The position numbers were made by a program, and so were the translations under genes. From the NCBI RefSeq assembly GCF_030704535.1, contig NC_081818.1:19783001-19847000 (forward strand): a stretch of DNA of 64,000 bases, given 5' to 3'. Source of the stretch: Vitis vinifera. Its lineage: Eukaryota > Streptophyta > Magnoliopsida > Vitales > Vitaceae. This document shows positions 35,880 through 48,620 of this stretch, in pieces. The first letter of the stretch is position 1, and every line of letters begins with the position of its first letter. Below the pieces are notes generated by a model. It did no database searches and was not told the origin of the DNA. It saw only the letters and a list, made by a program, of their open reading frames with translations.

Positions 35880-38800
35880 AATTTTGTAAAAAATAACCAA
35901 ACTCACTTGTACACAAAAGGAGACGCCCCATATAGAATGCATGTGCAGACGTGACGTGCAATAAGGAATTTTGGCCTAAATCGCCTAAAACCGCACTCAA
36001 AGGGGCTTAGCCGCATGGGCACACAAGGCTCTCCTACACCTCTCCACTAGCTCATTAGGCTTAGGAAAGTGAGTTAATTAATATACCCAGTAAAGGTGTT
36101 CCTCTTTTTCCTATGTGGGACAAGCTAAAATACCAAACTTAACTATACACTCTTCCTACACATAGAATTTAGCCGTTTCTATAAGTCTTTGTAGAGCCAA
36201 AATTTGGCAGGTGAAGGTGTATAGTCACTATCATGGCAGGTTCCACATCTAAAGACATGATCTATACCTATGGTTTTGTTTTGACCACCATAGTAGACCT
36301 ATATTTTCTACAGATATGGGATTTTATGGATTAAGTTTTTCTATTTGCTATCATAACTCATAAGGCTCGTATAAAAGGGGAGACTTATTATTACCCCAAT
36401 TTTAACACCTTAATAGCTTCTAGAGAGTTCTATCCCACCGGTAGCTTTTATAGATATTTCTTATGTGGTTGCACCAAGCCCTGGATGCTTAACAAATCCA
36501 AGGTGTGGACAACAAGGTTATGTTTAGTAAGGGTTCTAATATAACAATTTTATGTTTTTTCACATGAAGAAAACATAAAAACATATTTAGTTTGTCAATT
36601 CTTAAAAATGAGGTTTTTTAACATTGTTTTAAAAATAAGATGTTTTCTTATAATATATTTAAATTGTTTTTAATTATTTTTAGAATGTGTTTAAAATAAT
36701 AATTGTGTAAATATAAAGAATGATTGAAAATAAAATTTATTTTTAAGAAATATTTGAAAATACACAAAATATGTTGAGACCAAGTTTCTAAACGAATTCT
36801 TATTATTTAAAATAACATAAAATTGTTTTTGAAAAATATTAATTAGTACTATTTGTTAGAGTTTAGTGACCTGAATTCTATTTGGTCCAACACAAAAAGT
36901 TTGCGGTGTGACATATGTGGTGAAACTAAATTTATGATATTTTTAGGGGATATGTAGTGGTAGCGGAGGGATCGGGTCAATATGATGGACCTATTTTGTT
37001 AATTTATCTCCCTATATGTGTGTGTGTGTGTGATGATATACAGGATTAAAGGTCATGATACTTATGCCTATGTAGTAGCCGCTTGCATCTCTCCCCTCTT
37101 GTACCAAATTTTGGCATAGTGAATTTTCTTCTCCTCTACTTCTGGTTTTTCCCGTCTAGGGTTTTCCACATAAATCTTTATGTTTTTGTTCTGTATTATT
37201 TTTTATTGTTTATTTTTGTTATTTCGTAACACTATTTTCAAAATCATTGGCAAATATACCTTATGTCACCATTCAATTTTTTTTTTCTTTCAATTCTTCT
37301 CTTCATTCAAATTTTAGGTTTTGAGATCTATTTTTTGACGAAGTTGAAAAAAAAAAAAAAAACCCGAAAAGCCTAAAGCGAAAAAAATGAGAATTTAGAA
37401 CTAGTTTGATAATGCGATTTAAAAATAGTTTTTGTTTTTAAAAACATAAATATATTTTTGATAAGTTTATAGCATATATTGTTCGAATGTTGTTCTCTAT
37501 TTCCAATTTTCAACAACAAAGTGAAATAGAAAACAATCTTTTGAGAACAAGAGGAAGTTGTTTTACTTGTTTAAAAAACTATATATAATTAAAAAACTAT
37601 AAAAAGAAAATAAAGTTGAATACAATAGTTTTCTTCTTCTCTCTTCATGACCCAATACCAATACTAGAAATTTTCAAGTATGATATTCCTTAGAGTTATA
37701 CATTTTTTTTAAATTTCTTTCAACTTCTTTTAAATTTTTTATTAAATAAATAAATTTCAAATTTGGTATACTTAATATATAACATTTTTATTAATTTATA
37801 AAAATAATTTAAAACTCAAAATGAATTTAATTGGTACTAAAATGTTATGAACCTATTCACATTAAAAAGTCAGAGACCAAAATTCATTTTGAATGACTTG
37901 AGTAGTTTTTTATTTACATATAATCATATTTTTGTGAAAATTTTTCAGTAGGCAAATAAACTTAAAATCAAACAAAACTTAATGTGTTAGATGCATTAAC
38001 GAATCTACTAATTTTTTAAAATAATTTGAAACTCAAATAATGATTTAATTAATATTAGAAATTTATGGACAAAAATTGTTTAGAATGATTTTATTGTTTC
38101 TCTTCTATATAGAACTATATTCTTTTAATTTTTTTCACTAAATAAATAAACTTTAAATTAAGCAAGATTTAATGTATTGGATTCATTATAAGTTGAATAA
38201 TTTTAAAAATAATTTCAAACTCAAATAGTAATCAAATTAATATAAAAAATTATGAATAAATGTTGGACCATAATGACTATTATTTTTTTAAGTAAATATT
38301 GATATATTTATAAATTTTCTTATTAGAGAAATGAACTTATGTCACACTTTGTATTCAATTTATTCATGACTTTAATAATTTTAAAAAATAATTTGAAATT
38401 CAAAAGCTAATCCAATTAATTTTTGACTTATTTACATGTTAAACAAATTAAACTTATTTGTTTTAAAATTAATTTTAAATAAAATATTATTAACAATTTT
38501 TATTTTAAAATTATTAATATTCATTTAATAATAATAAAAAAAAAGAATTATGCTTTTATGAAAAGGAGTAGTATATTTTTCTAAAAAGAATATAATTTAT
38601 GATTTTATTATAATATTTCTTTTCATATTTTACTAAAAATAAGATTTATTCATAATTTATTTGTAATTATAATTATAATTTTATTTTTAATAAGACTTTA
38701 ATTAACCTTTATGTTTTTACAAAATAAAAACAGAAAAACTATTTTTGAAAACAACTTACGTTTTTTTTCTTTTTTCTTTTTTTTAAGTTTTTGAAAAATG

Positions 38801-38899
38801 TTTTTAAATAACACTTGTCACACATCCTTATTTTTATAAGAATACAAAAAAAAAAAAACTGTTTTTTTATTTTAACTTAAAAATTGTTTTCGAAAACTA
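35880..38899. other. AT-rich non-coding spacer of the GLP3 unit
   Basis: The duplicate of 3241-6380, with shorter microsatellites and lacking the C-rich patch. No gene is seen. Confidence 0.7.
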
Positions 38900-40781
38900 G
38901 TATTAGAAAACATGATATTAGAACCACGCTTCCTTGATCTATTTACGGATTTGAACCGGTCTTGAACTTTTCAAATCATCGATCGGATGGGCGAACCGTT
39001 AGAACCAAACAATTCGTCATGAGCTAGATAATTCTCAACCCCCTTTAAATTTTTCTCCCACAGTCCCTCTTAACCCTAATTTATTTCCTTACCTATTCTA
39101 AATTCTTCACCATTTTGCTGCTCGGAGGTCCCTTAATGTGTCAGACCAGTCACCTAATTACCCCAAATCAGCACCCAAAAGGAAGACGAAACCAACAAAA
39201 TTGATGAAGACATATTAGCAATGCTCCTCAGTCGACTCCCAAAACATAATCAATGATACCTTAGTTCACAGGTGAAGCAATCGAGACTAATCGGTGCAAT
39301 GCAACCAACAATTTCAAATAAGCGAAGTGCAAAGCACCTCTCAACCCACACCCAAATCTGTCAACAAACCAAATTTTAATTCTCTTGTGGTATATTGCAG
39401 ACTTTTCAAATTTTTTGATTCAAACAATGAACAAAAGCACATGAAAATTTTCGAATTCAAGTTGTTGCATTGCTATCCCAGTTCCCAAAATTAATTTTTA
39501 ATATTTTAGCTCTAAAAAGGTTATATATATATATACATTGGTTGAGAGAAGAGGAGTTGTTACAATGTGAAAGAGGTATTGTTGAAATTATTGAAAGAAT
39601 CAACTAGCTGATAGGGTCTCCCACATCTAAAGGTCTCTATTTTTCATCAAGTTATTCTGCTGCAATGGTTTTGACCACCTCCTACACAATCTATCAGGTT
39701 AATTGCTTCACACCAACAATCGCCGGCCGCAACTTAAATTAATAATTATAAGAGCTGCCATGTTATAAGACTGGTTCTACTTATGTTCATTCTAACTTGC
39801 TGCTTAAGAAACTATCTTAACTAATCAAGCTGCACAAGAGCTTTAATTGGCCATTCAAATTTATGGAGCTGTGAAACTGTCCTCGCAAATAATCCACAGA
39901 AAAAACTCTATTTCAAGCTAGTCATGAACCTGAAACTGTTATTAGTGGTAATATGGAATTTAAGAGATTTTTTACAGTAACCATAGCATTGCTCAAACTC
40001 AAATAGTAGTTGTATTCTACAAAACAGGTCAAAGAAGGAGAAATTATGAAAAAATATATATATATATATCAAAAGCATGCTTGAGCATTGAAATATATAC
40101 TACTGCTAGCTGGCTCATGTTTAACTTCTCATAGTATATAGGAATGAGACCAGTTCCACAGCAAGTGGCCTATAGAAAAAGTAGTTTCTTGTTTGAAAGA
40201 AATACCCTGGCCGGCCTGACCCTGTCCTTATTTTATTTTCTAAAAAGTCAAAACTTATTAAACTGTACATTTTTTATATGCGGAGACCAGGTAGCTAGGT
40301 CATTGGGATACGAGGATACAATATCAATGGATATTGATGAACTCCTCTAATATTTCTTTTACTCTAGTATTGAAACATTAGAGAAGTTAACTGGTTATCA
40401 AAGAACTCCTCATCCACCTCCCTTGTTAGCACTTAACAACAAAATTGAAACTTACTGCACCATATTTAATTAATTCATTCATATTTAAGTTTGTGGCGTT
40501 TATGGACACTGGTCTATATGTAAATGATCATAAGTCATGCATGCCCGTCTCTTGCAATTTCAGATTTTCTAATCTCTCAACATAAGTGGTATGGAACACA
40601 AGTTTTACATTTGGCTAAGACTGAAGTGGTTTTCTAAATAAAATATTTAAATGGTTATAGAAGTTAATGGGCTAAGACAAACTTTGAGGACTTGGTACTT
40701 TAGATCATTTGGCTTTTACTTGGATTTCAATAAATAATACAAGACTATTTCAAAGCTCAAACATCTCATAGATTCTTCAGC
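38900..40781 (+). promoter_or_regulatory. Long upstream/promoter region of GLP3
   Basis: The counterpart of 6381-8277, nearly identical throughout. It lacks the local (AT)n duplication and instead has a stretch near 40017-40040 shared with GLP5 (about 57110-57127). The W-box core in the matching TTTTGACC context is retained near 39670. Confidence 0.6.
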
Positions 40782-40789
40782 TATAAATA
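40782..40789 (+). promoter_or_regulatory. TATA box of GLP3
   Basis: TATAAATA lies 133 bases before the ATG at 40915, as in GLP1 and GLP5. Confidence 0.8.
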
Positions 40790-40914
40790 GACAGCCAACC
40801 CTCATAACGAATCCACAGCAAAAACAAACTCTAGCCACCATAGCAGTTCATTGCGCTAGTAAATTCCTTGCTCTTTCCTCAAAGAAGGATTGCTTGAGAA
40901 TACATTGCATAAAC

Positions 40915-41696
40915 ATGAAGAAGATGGTCATTAACACCCTCGCATGCATTGCACTCTCGGCTATGTCATTTTTCCTTGCCTCTGCCTCCGATCCTAGTCC
41001 TCTTCAGGACTTTTGTGTGGCTGTTAATGACACAAAGACCACTGGTATGATATTAATGTTTTTTCTCTAGTCTTGTTCCCTTGATGATTAGATTTATTCT
41101 CTTTATCTATATATCAATGATTTCATGGCAGCACGGCCTAATGCGTTTATGGCTTTGCAGTGTTTGTTAATGGGAAAGTCTGCAAGGATCCAAAGGTTGC
41201 GACAGCAAATGATTTCTTCTTTTCAGGGCTTCGGGTTCCTGGAAATACCTCAAACAAAGTTGGGTCAATGGTCACACCGGCAAATGTGGCTCAGATACCC
41301 GGACTCAACACCCTTGGCATTTCCCTAGCTCGTGTTGATTATGCCCCTTATGGTCTCAATCCTCCCCACACCCACCCCCGTGCCACAGAGATACTGACCG
41401 TCCTGGAGGGAACACTTTATGTAGGCTTCGTGACCTCTAATCCTGACAACCGCCTCATCTCCAAGGTCCTTTACAAAGGAGACGTTTTCGTCTTCCCAGA
41501 GGGTCTCATTCACTTCCAGCTCAATGTGGGAAAAACAAAAGCAGTCGCCATTGCTGCATTGAGTAGCCAGAACCCTGGCGTGATCACCATTGCCAATGCG
41601 GTATTTGGCTCAAAGCCAGCAATTTCAGCTGATGTTCTTACAAAGGCCTTCCAAGTGGACAAGAAGGTGGTTGACTATCTTCAATCTCAGTTCTAG
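40915..41696 (+). CDS. GLP: Germin-like protein GLP3, complete, two exons
   Basis: Exon 1 is 40915-41044, the intron 41045-41160 (116 bases, GT-AG) and exon 2 41161-41696, giving 221 residues. The predicted protein is identical to GLP1. It has the signal peptide, Cys34/Cys51, cupin box 1 with His113, His115 and Glu120, box 2 with His161, KGD at 149-151 and sequons at Asn38 and Asn72. Nucleotide differences from GLP1 are few and silent. It would be a secreted manganese-binding cupin of the cell wall; its enzymatic activity cannot be read from sequence. The long upstream region is intact, making this and GLP1 the best candidates for normally regulated genes. Confidence 0.96.
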
Positions 41697-42602
41697 ACTG
41701 ACAACCGCGCCGACTATAATGACTCACCTATTCACATCTTGCTATTCATAAGATTAGATATCACTTATATGTATTCATTTCTGAAATGTGTGACAATCAT
41801 TTCTTTTCATATCCTAATAAAATGAAGCTGTTTTTCATATACATACAATGTCTGAATTTCCTTGAGTACAATTACTTCATAGCCGTTGCTGCAAAACTGG
41901 CAAGGTACTTGTGTCCATTCCTATGTCATAAGCATTGGTGTTTTTTCTTTTCTTTCTTTTTAATTTATTTTTCAGATTACGGAAGGTAAGCTTTTGTGGC
42001 ACTTGATAATTTAATATGGCAATTAGGCTTAGTTCAGAGACAAAGTTGAGGTCAAATCTCTCTAGTTTGGTAAATCCATCCGAAGAGTTCATACATAAAC
42101 TACATTTTTTAATATTAATGCAAATTGTTGGCCCATTATACAATATAGGATCACTTATAGCAGGCATGCCCGAGTGCCTCTCATCAATAAAATTGCTAAA
42201 AGTTCAAACACTAGCATATATATATACAAGCCGAACTCATTTAAATTCCCCATAATATGTACTATATATCCCTCCAAACTTTTTTTCTATTTCTTAATTA
42301 TATATTCCAACTTCTGCTTTTCTATGTGAACAAGATGATGATGTTGAAACTGTAGAAACAATGCAGCATCAAAGAGAATAGGAATATTCTGTAGAATTGT
42401 ATTAACAGGTAAGCATAAATTTATATGCACAAGTTAATGCAGATATATACCAAAGGATTGAATAGTATGTACCAGATCAGTGGAGTGATATTGGGAGAGA
42501 ATCTGGTCCATGACCATAGGCATAATGTGCGGGTCAAGTATCATTAACTGATATTCTCCTTTTTTATACCCCCGTAAGATGGAGCATCGAAGATACTCTA
42601 AA
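41697..42602 (+). other. 3' UTR and downstream flank of GLP3
   Basis: AATAAA lies at 41816-41821. The GLP flank runs to about 42460, and the first bases of the Copia Y relic (about 42470-42607) follow before the full-length Copia insertion. The uninterrupted counterpart of the nested-Copia target seen after GLP1 is here, near 42466-42485. Confidence 0.7.
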
Positions 42603-42607
42603 ACACC

Positions 42608-42810
42608 TGATAAGGGAGAATCATTTGATTCTCCATAAGATTTGCTGTATAGAATAAATAACAACAATGTGATCCTATAAAATAGGAAAGGTTTGAAATA
42701 CAAATATTGAAAACATATCTAGATATATTTACAGCTATACATTCGGATTTTATGGAACTGAATTGGGATATAGCAAATCTGATGGAGAATCAAATGATTC
42801 TCCCTTATCA
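42608..42810 (-). repeat. 3' LTR of the full-length Copia, with terminal inverted repeats
   Basis: This 203-base LTR begins TGATAAGGGAG and ends CTCCCTTATCA. Its first and last 29 bases are perfect inverted complements, and the match continues with two mismatches to about 45 bases. Confidence 0.9.
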
Positions 42811-42819
42811 CCCCCTTGC

Positions 42820-44559
42820 AAGGTGAGTGTGGGAGAAGGGATAACGTTGAGCTTGCTTTGGAAAAGAAAGAACTGAGGCTTGGTGACACCTTTGGTCAAT
42901 GAATCAGCAAGCTGTAGATGTGAAAGGATAAAATCAACTTTCAAAGTGCCATTAGCAACAAGTTCACGAACAAAGTGGTAGTCGATCGCAATGTGTTTTG
43001 AGCGAGGGCGAGTAATCAGATTGACTGCCATAAAAATTTCACTTTGATTGTCACAAAGAATTTTAGGTGTTGTTGAGAGTGTAATATGGAGGTCCCGAAG
43101 TAGTTGAACAGTCCAGGCAATATCAGCAATGGCAATAGCTAAAGAGCAATATTCTGCTTCGACACTTGATTGAGAGACAATGCTTTGCTTCTTAGAGGAC
43201 CAAGAAACCAAATTGGTACAAAAAAAATAGCGTAGCCAGTGGCCAGTAGCCAGTAGTGGAACAACGTGTATCAGGACAGCCTGCCCAATCTGCATCAGAG
43301 TAAGCAAGAATATCATGAGTGGATTGTTGATGGAGTTGAAGTCCATGATGAGGAGTGCCTTTGACATAGCGCAAAATGCGCTTGAGAGCATGAAAGTGGT
43401 CCTCAGTGGGAGCATGCATGAATTGGCAAATAAATTCACACTAAAGGAGAGATCCGACCTGGTGATGGTCAAGTATTGAAGAGCACCTGCAAGTGAACGA
43501 AACGTAGTAGGATCAGAGAACAATTTTCCTTCAGTTGAGAGATGTTGACCGACAAAACAGGGTGTAGAAATAGGATTTGCATCAATCATGGAAGCACGTT
43601 ACAACAGATCAAGGGCATACTTCGTTTGATTGAGAAACAAACCTTTCTCATTAGCTTGCACTTCAACACCGAGGAAATAATGAAGATCACCTAAATCCTT
43701 CATGGAGAATTCCTTGGAAAGCCGAGTAATGAGGGTTTGAACCATAGAAGAATTACTTCTAGTTATGACCATGTCATCAACATAAAGAAGTAAATAAACA
43801 GTTCCAACCGAGGAGTGATAGACAAATAATGAAGAATCAGCCTGACTGGAAAGAAATCCAAGTTTGAGCAAAAAAAGAGCTAAAACGATGAAACCAAGCT
43901 CGATGAGCTTGTTTCAACCCATAAAGAGCCCTCTTCAGGCGATAAACATGTTGAGGGAACTCTAGATCTGTGTAACTAGGTGGTTGTTCCATATACACCC
44001 TCTTCATTGAGAAAACCATGTAGAAAGGCGTTTTTAACATCTAGCTGATGTAAACACCATCCAAAAGTACAACCAATGACAAAATAATTTTGACTGTAGC
44101 AAGGCGCACTACAGGACTAAATGTGTCACCAAAGTCAAGACCATGAATCTGAGAAAATCCTTGAGCCACAAGACGTGCCTTGTGATGCTTAATGGATCCA
44201 TCCGATTGAAGTTTGGTTTTGAAAATCCAATGACAGCCCACTACATTGTGATTGTTAAGACGAGGTACAAGAACCCACATATCATTTGTCTTCAAAGCTT
44301 GAATCTCATCATCCATAGCCGAGAGCCATTCAGGGTGTTTTGTAGCAGACTTAAAACCCCAAGGTTCTTTGAGAGCAAGAAGTGCTTGAAAAGTTTGAGA
44401 AGAAGACAAACCATTCATAGCATGATATAACCATGGTTTGAATATACCAACTTTTCCTCTGGTAATCATCGGGTGGCTGGAAGTGGTCACACGAGGAACG
44501 AAAAACACCGACGGTGGGAAAGTTGAGTCTGAAGCTACAAAATCCGAAAGGGGTTCCAC
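42820..44559 (-). pseudogene. Copia reverse transcriptase and RNase H, frameshifted
   Basis: Reverse transcriptase starts at about 44440 with FKSATKHPEWLSAMDDEIQA and WIFKTKLQSDGSIKHHKARL, then LDFGDTFSPVVRLATVK. After frameshifts near 44040 and 43870 it continues with the catalytic box LLLYVDDMVI (about 43800-43770) and DLGDLHYFLGVEV. RNase H follows from about 43589 to 42830 and includes VEAEYCSLA, TKGVTKPQF and the ADSLTKG tail. A second frameshift splits RNase H around 43400. All catalytic landmarks are visible but no single open frame survives. Confidence 0.88.
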
Positions 44560-44820
44560 AAAAATAGGACCTTATAGATCAGGGAGAGGATCTGAGGATA
44601 GGTGTGGAGAATCACTACAAGCCAAACATGGTGAACTCAAAAACGAATGAGAAGAACCAATATTAGAAGAACTAGACACATGGTTCAAACATTCAAAAAA
44701 ATGGGTATAGTCAATGTTGGTTTGTAAATTTTGTACAAAATCACCATGATAAGGAAAAGTATTTTCATAAAACTGCACATGTTGAGAAACATAGACACGA
44801 TGTGTCATTCAGTCGAGGCA

Positions 44821-46060
44821 TCAAAATCCTTTATGAAGTGTACTGTAACCTAAAAAGATACAAGAAGCAGATTTTGGAGACAATTTATTTGGTGAGTAAT
44901 CTTTCAAATGAGGGAAGCAAAGACACCGAAAAGTGAGAAGCATAGAGTAATCTGGTTGCTTACCAAAAAAGAGCTCATAAGGAGTTTTGCCATCAAGTAA
45001 CGATGACGGGAGTCGGTTAATGAGAAAGACAGTAGTTGAGAAGGCCTCAACCCACAAAGAGAGCAGCACAAGTGCATGGAACATAAGGGTAAGACCCGTT
45101 TCTGTGACATGGCGATGCTTGCGTTCGGCAATGCCGTTTTGACTAGGAGTGTAGGGGCATGCCAAAAGGAGAACAATGCCACAATATTGCAAGTGTGATT
45201 GAAATTTATTATTTGTAAATTCGGTTCCACCGTCACATTGAAAGGATTTGATTTTGGATGAAAATTGAGTGTCAATATAACGTTGTAAATGGAAGGTATA
45301 AAAAAAAAATCATATTTTTGTTTTAAAAGGAATATCCAACTAAATCTGGTATAATCATCAATGAATACCGCATAGTATCTATATCCAGTAAAAGAAAGCA
45401 CTGGTGACGAACCCCATAAATCATAGTGTAAGCAATCAAAAGGCATGGCACAACGTTCATCATTTAGAGAAAAAGGTAAACGATGGCTTTTGCCAAGTTT
45501 ACAACCAACACAAATTTCAGAATCAATGTTCACCAATTTATTACTACAAGAAATATATCATAATCTAGAAAGAGAAGCGACAGTATGATAGTTGGGATGA
45601 CCAAGGCGAGCATGCCACAAATGAACAGAGGCTCATGGTGAAGGAGAAGTGATGGACATAAGGGCATGATGACAACGATCCAACACGTAGAGACCATTTT
45701 AACATCTTCCGACTCTCAGTACGGTTCTTGTGACCTTATCCTGTATGGTAAAACCAGAGGAAGAGAAGGTAACAAGACAATTATTGTTTGTAGTAAGTTG
45801 ACTAATCGAAATAAGATTTTTCTTAATGCCAGGAACAACTAAGACATTTGATAAAGAAGATAACTAGATGGAATAAGAGATGAAATGGAATCAGTATGAG
45901 AAATTTCTAATGATTGACCATTTCCAACCATGACACGTTCATTACCAGAGTAGAGAGCTGGTCAATCCACAACCTCGGTGTCACTTGTCATATGGGACGT
46001 TGCACCAGAATCAGGAAACCATTCAAATTCATTCAAGTCTTGAATCGAGCAAGCTGAAAA
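44821..46060 (-). pseudogene. Copia protease and integrase, with stops and frameshifts
   Basis: The protease motif DSGATSHMTSD (about 46005-45975) is intact, with a TGA soon after. The gag-pre-integrase zinc region reads VGCKLGKSHRLPF (about 45515-45475). The integrase core has HYDLWG and FIDDYTRFSWIF (about 45440-45340) and, after frameshifts, PYTPSQNGIAERKHRH (about 45155-45108) with the catalytic Glu. The C-terminal part ends in CIFLGYSTLHKG (about 44857-44825). Confidence 0.85.
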
Positions 46061-46069
46061 AGCTTCAGC

Positions 46070-46921
46070 AATATTAGCCGACTGCTTCTTCTTGAGTTTC
46101 AAGAAGCTTCAACAACATTTGGCTAGGTGTCCATCCTTGTCACACAACCGGCAGTGAACGGTGGATGAGGACTTCGAATTTGTAGAAGAGCTAGACGAAG
46201 TGGGAGGCCGATTCTTCCCTTTCTTAGCCCCTACAGATTTGGAAGTCTACTGCACATAATAAGCAGAGTTAGAAGACGAGTGGAAACCCGACCTTTCAAA
46301 AATCTCATGACTCAAAGCTTTCGGAACAATCTTGGCAAAGGAGGGTAGCGGAAGCTGTGACATCATGGTGGTAGAGAAGATCTTGTAGTCGGGCCCCAAT
46401 GCTTGTAAATACCAGTGAACTTTATCTGTGTCGTCAATGGGACGACCGATCGCAGCCAATTGATCATAAAGACCTTTGAAGGTATGGGAAAACTCAGCAA
46501 TGGACTGAAAGCCGCGTTGCATTAGTTGGAGTTCATCCTTGAGTTGCAATTCACAAGTCTTCAACCGACTCGAGAATGAGACTTCAAGAGCTCGCCAAGC
46601 CTCATGAGAATGACGTAAACCCAATACTTCACTCATGGACTCCTTAGTAAGAGAAGAGTAGAGTAAACTAAAAAGCATCTAATTCGTATGTAGCCAAGAA
46701 GTGTACATTGGGTTTGACTTGATGGTGCCATCAGTGGCAAGAAGTGTGGCTTAGGGAGCCCCGATGCTACCATCCAAATAGCCAAACAAATCTTGATTGG
46801 CTAATAGTGGAACAAAATGATTTTTCCACAATAAGTAATTTGAGGAAGTCGGTTTAATGGTGAGCATATGCACCATTGTGTTAAGCGGAAGAGAAGGAGA
46901 TGAAGAAGCCGAATCAGCCAT
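46070..46921 (-). pseudogene. Copia gag, point-mutated
   Basis: The frame starts at the ATG at 46921 (MADSASSSPSLPLNTMVHM), 27 bases after the primer site. One frame is maintained to the zinc knuckle CRLCDKDGHLAKC (about 46155-46115). It is broken only by stop codons near 46751, 46679, 46247 and 46108. The UBN2-type middle region reads ELQLKDELQLMQRGFQSIAE (about 46550-46490). Decay by base substitution suggests the element was once a single gag-pol frame. Confidence 0.85.
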
Positions 46922-46965
46922 GGTTAGAATCAAAGAAAAAAAACCTTGCTCTAATACCATAAAGA

Positions 46966-47022
46966 TGTTTAAGAAACAATGTATAATGACTGAAATCCTC
47001 CTTGCAGTGTGCAGGAGATAAC

Positions 47023-47093
<71 letters not shown>

Positions 47094-47247
47094 AATAACA
47101 ACAATGTGATCCTATAAAATAGGAAAGGTTTGAAATACAAATATTGAAAACATATCTACATATATTTACAACTATACATTCGGATTTTATGGAACCGAAT
47201 TGGGATATAGCAAATCTTATGGAGAATCAAATGATTCTCCCTTATCA
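46966..47247 (-). repeat. 5' LTR of the full-length Copia, with (TA)n expansion
   Basis: The outer 157 bases match the 3' LTR. The inner part instead carries a (TA)n run (47029-47091) and a unique segment ending, on the minus strand, in CTTAAACA just before the primer site. Confidence 0.8.
47029..47091. repeat. (TA)n microsatellite inside the Copia 5' LTR
   Basis: About 31 uninterrupted TA units. It is absent from the partner LTR, so it expanded after, or was not copied during, integration. Confidence 0.92.
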
Positions 47248-47252
47248 ACACC

Positions 47253-48620
47253 AATGACACAATGATATTCTATTGCATCTGTGAGAAATGAACTATCATA
47301 AGGGAGGAGATGTTCCATGATGGGCATAGGAGTGACAATCTCTTTAGCACCAACCATATTTATTGACATCCATTTGATGAAGGGACCAACCATGGCTAAG
47401 TACAATGGAAAGAATTGCTCGAATGGTAGTCGGTTCAACTAACAGGTTGAATATGTCATGATAATCAATGCTAAGTTGTTGGTGAAAGTCTTTTGCAACA
47501 AGTCGTGCCTTATAACAAGATACACTCCCATTAAGATTCAATTTTTCTCGGAAAACCTACTTGTAACCAACGATATTTTGTGATGGATAAGGTGGAACAA
47601 GCTCTCATTTTTCATTTATAGTAAGAGCATTAAGCTTATCAATCATTGTTGCACGCCAATTTGGATCACAAAGGGCAATTGTGGGAATTAAGGGTTCAAG
47701 GGGTCCATGTAAAGGATGTTTAGTTGTGGTATGGAATTGTTTAGGCTTGAAAATATTATTCTAAAAGTGAGTAGTCATGGGGTGAGTATAGTGAAGGATA
47801 GAAGGCAATTGGGTTGGGTTAGGTAAAAGGGAAGGAGGATCAGGAGTAGGGGTAATGTCTCCACAAGAATCCAAAGTAGAGAACATACCTGATTGTGAGC
47901 CATAGAATGGAGAGACTACTTCAATATTGGATGAGGTGGTACTAAGTGGTAGTGATATGGACAAAGAGGAGTTAAAAGGGTGAGAATGAGGAACTAAGAA
48001 GGGTGTAGCACTAAGAGAGAATAGGATGACCATTGTTGGAAATCAGAGGTAGTAGGTTGCATGGAGTTATCCTTAAAGAATAGAAAGGAATCTTCAACAA
48101 ATCGAACATGATAAGAAAGGTATATTTTATTAGTGGAGAGGTCAAGACATTTATATGCACTCTAAGTTGTGGAATACCTTAGAATGACACAAAGTTTATA
48201 TCTTTGGTCTAACTTGTGTTGAGCATATGGGCATAGCCAAGGGTAAAGAGAGACGACCAAATGTTTTGAGTTTAGTGTAATTTGGTGGGGTATGAAAGAG
48301 AGCTTCAAATGGGGATTGGGAGTGAAGGATTCAGGTGGGCATTGGTTTACTGAGATTTGTAGTTGTGTGAAAAGCAAATGGCCATTTAGAGAGAAGCATT
48401 AAGGCTTGATGCAACAAGGTTAAGCCTGTCTCAACAATATGTTGATGTCATCATTTACATGGGCCATTGTGTTGAGGTGTATAAGGAGGGGCAGTGAGAT
48501 GTTGAACACCATTGATTTGGAAGGAGTTTGTGAGTTTGTGATATCCTCCGCCCAAGTCAAAGTAGCGAGAGAGTCACGAGCTTGGTATCAAAATAACATT
48601 TAACAGTTGCTTTGAATTTG
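47253..48620 (-). mobile_element. Copia Y relic, copy 2 (right part)
   Basis: This continues the Y relic whose first ~135 bases are at 42470-42607, on the other side of the inserted Copia. The minus strand shows the reverse transcriptase start [14 protein letters not shown] (about 47515-47475), the Ser/Pro-rich linker (48033-47761) and the integrase C-terminus (about 48377-48165). The YVDD region is missing, as in the other copies. Confidence 0.8.

Larger units (their letters stand above)
42608..47247 (-). mobile_element. Full-length Copia retrotransposon with perfect target duplication
   Basis: A 4.6-kb element on the minus strand flanked by ACACC on both sides (42603-42607 and 47248-47252). 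The empty site AACACCAATGACAC is seen at about 13330, 53040 and 59647. The 3' LTR is 42608-42810 and the 5' LTR about 46966-47247. The primer site (minus-strand TGGTATTAGAGC, 46948-46959) and a purine tract (minus-strand GCAAGGGGG, 42811-42819) are in place. Domain order on the minus strand is gag, zinc knuckle, protease, integrase, reverse transcriptase, RNase H, so coding content is complete but broken by stops and frameshifts. The two LTRs differ at 4 of about 157 comparable bases but end differently (see findings). Confidence 0.96.
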
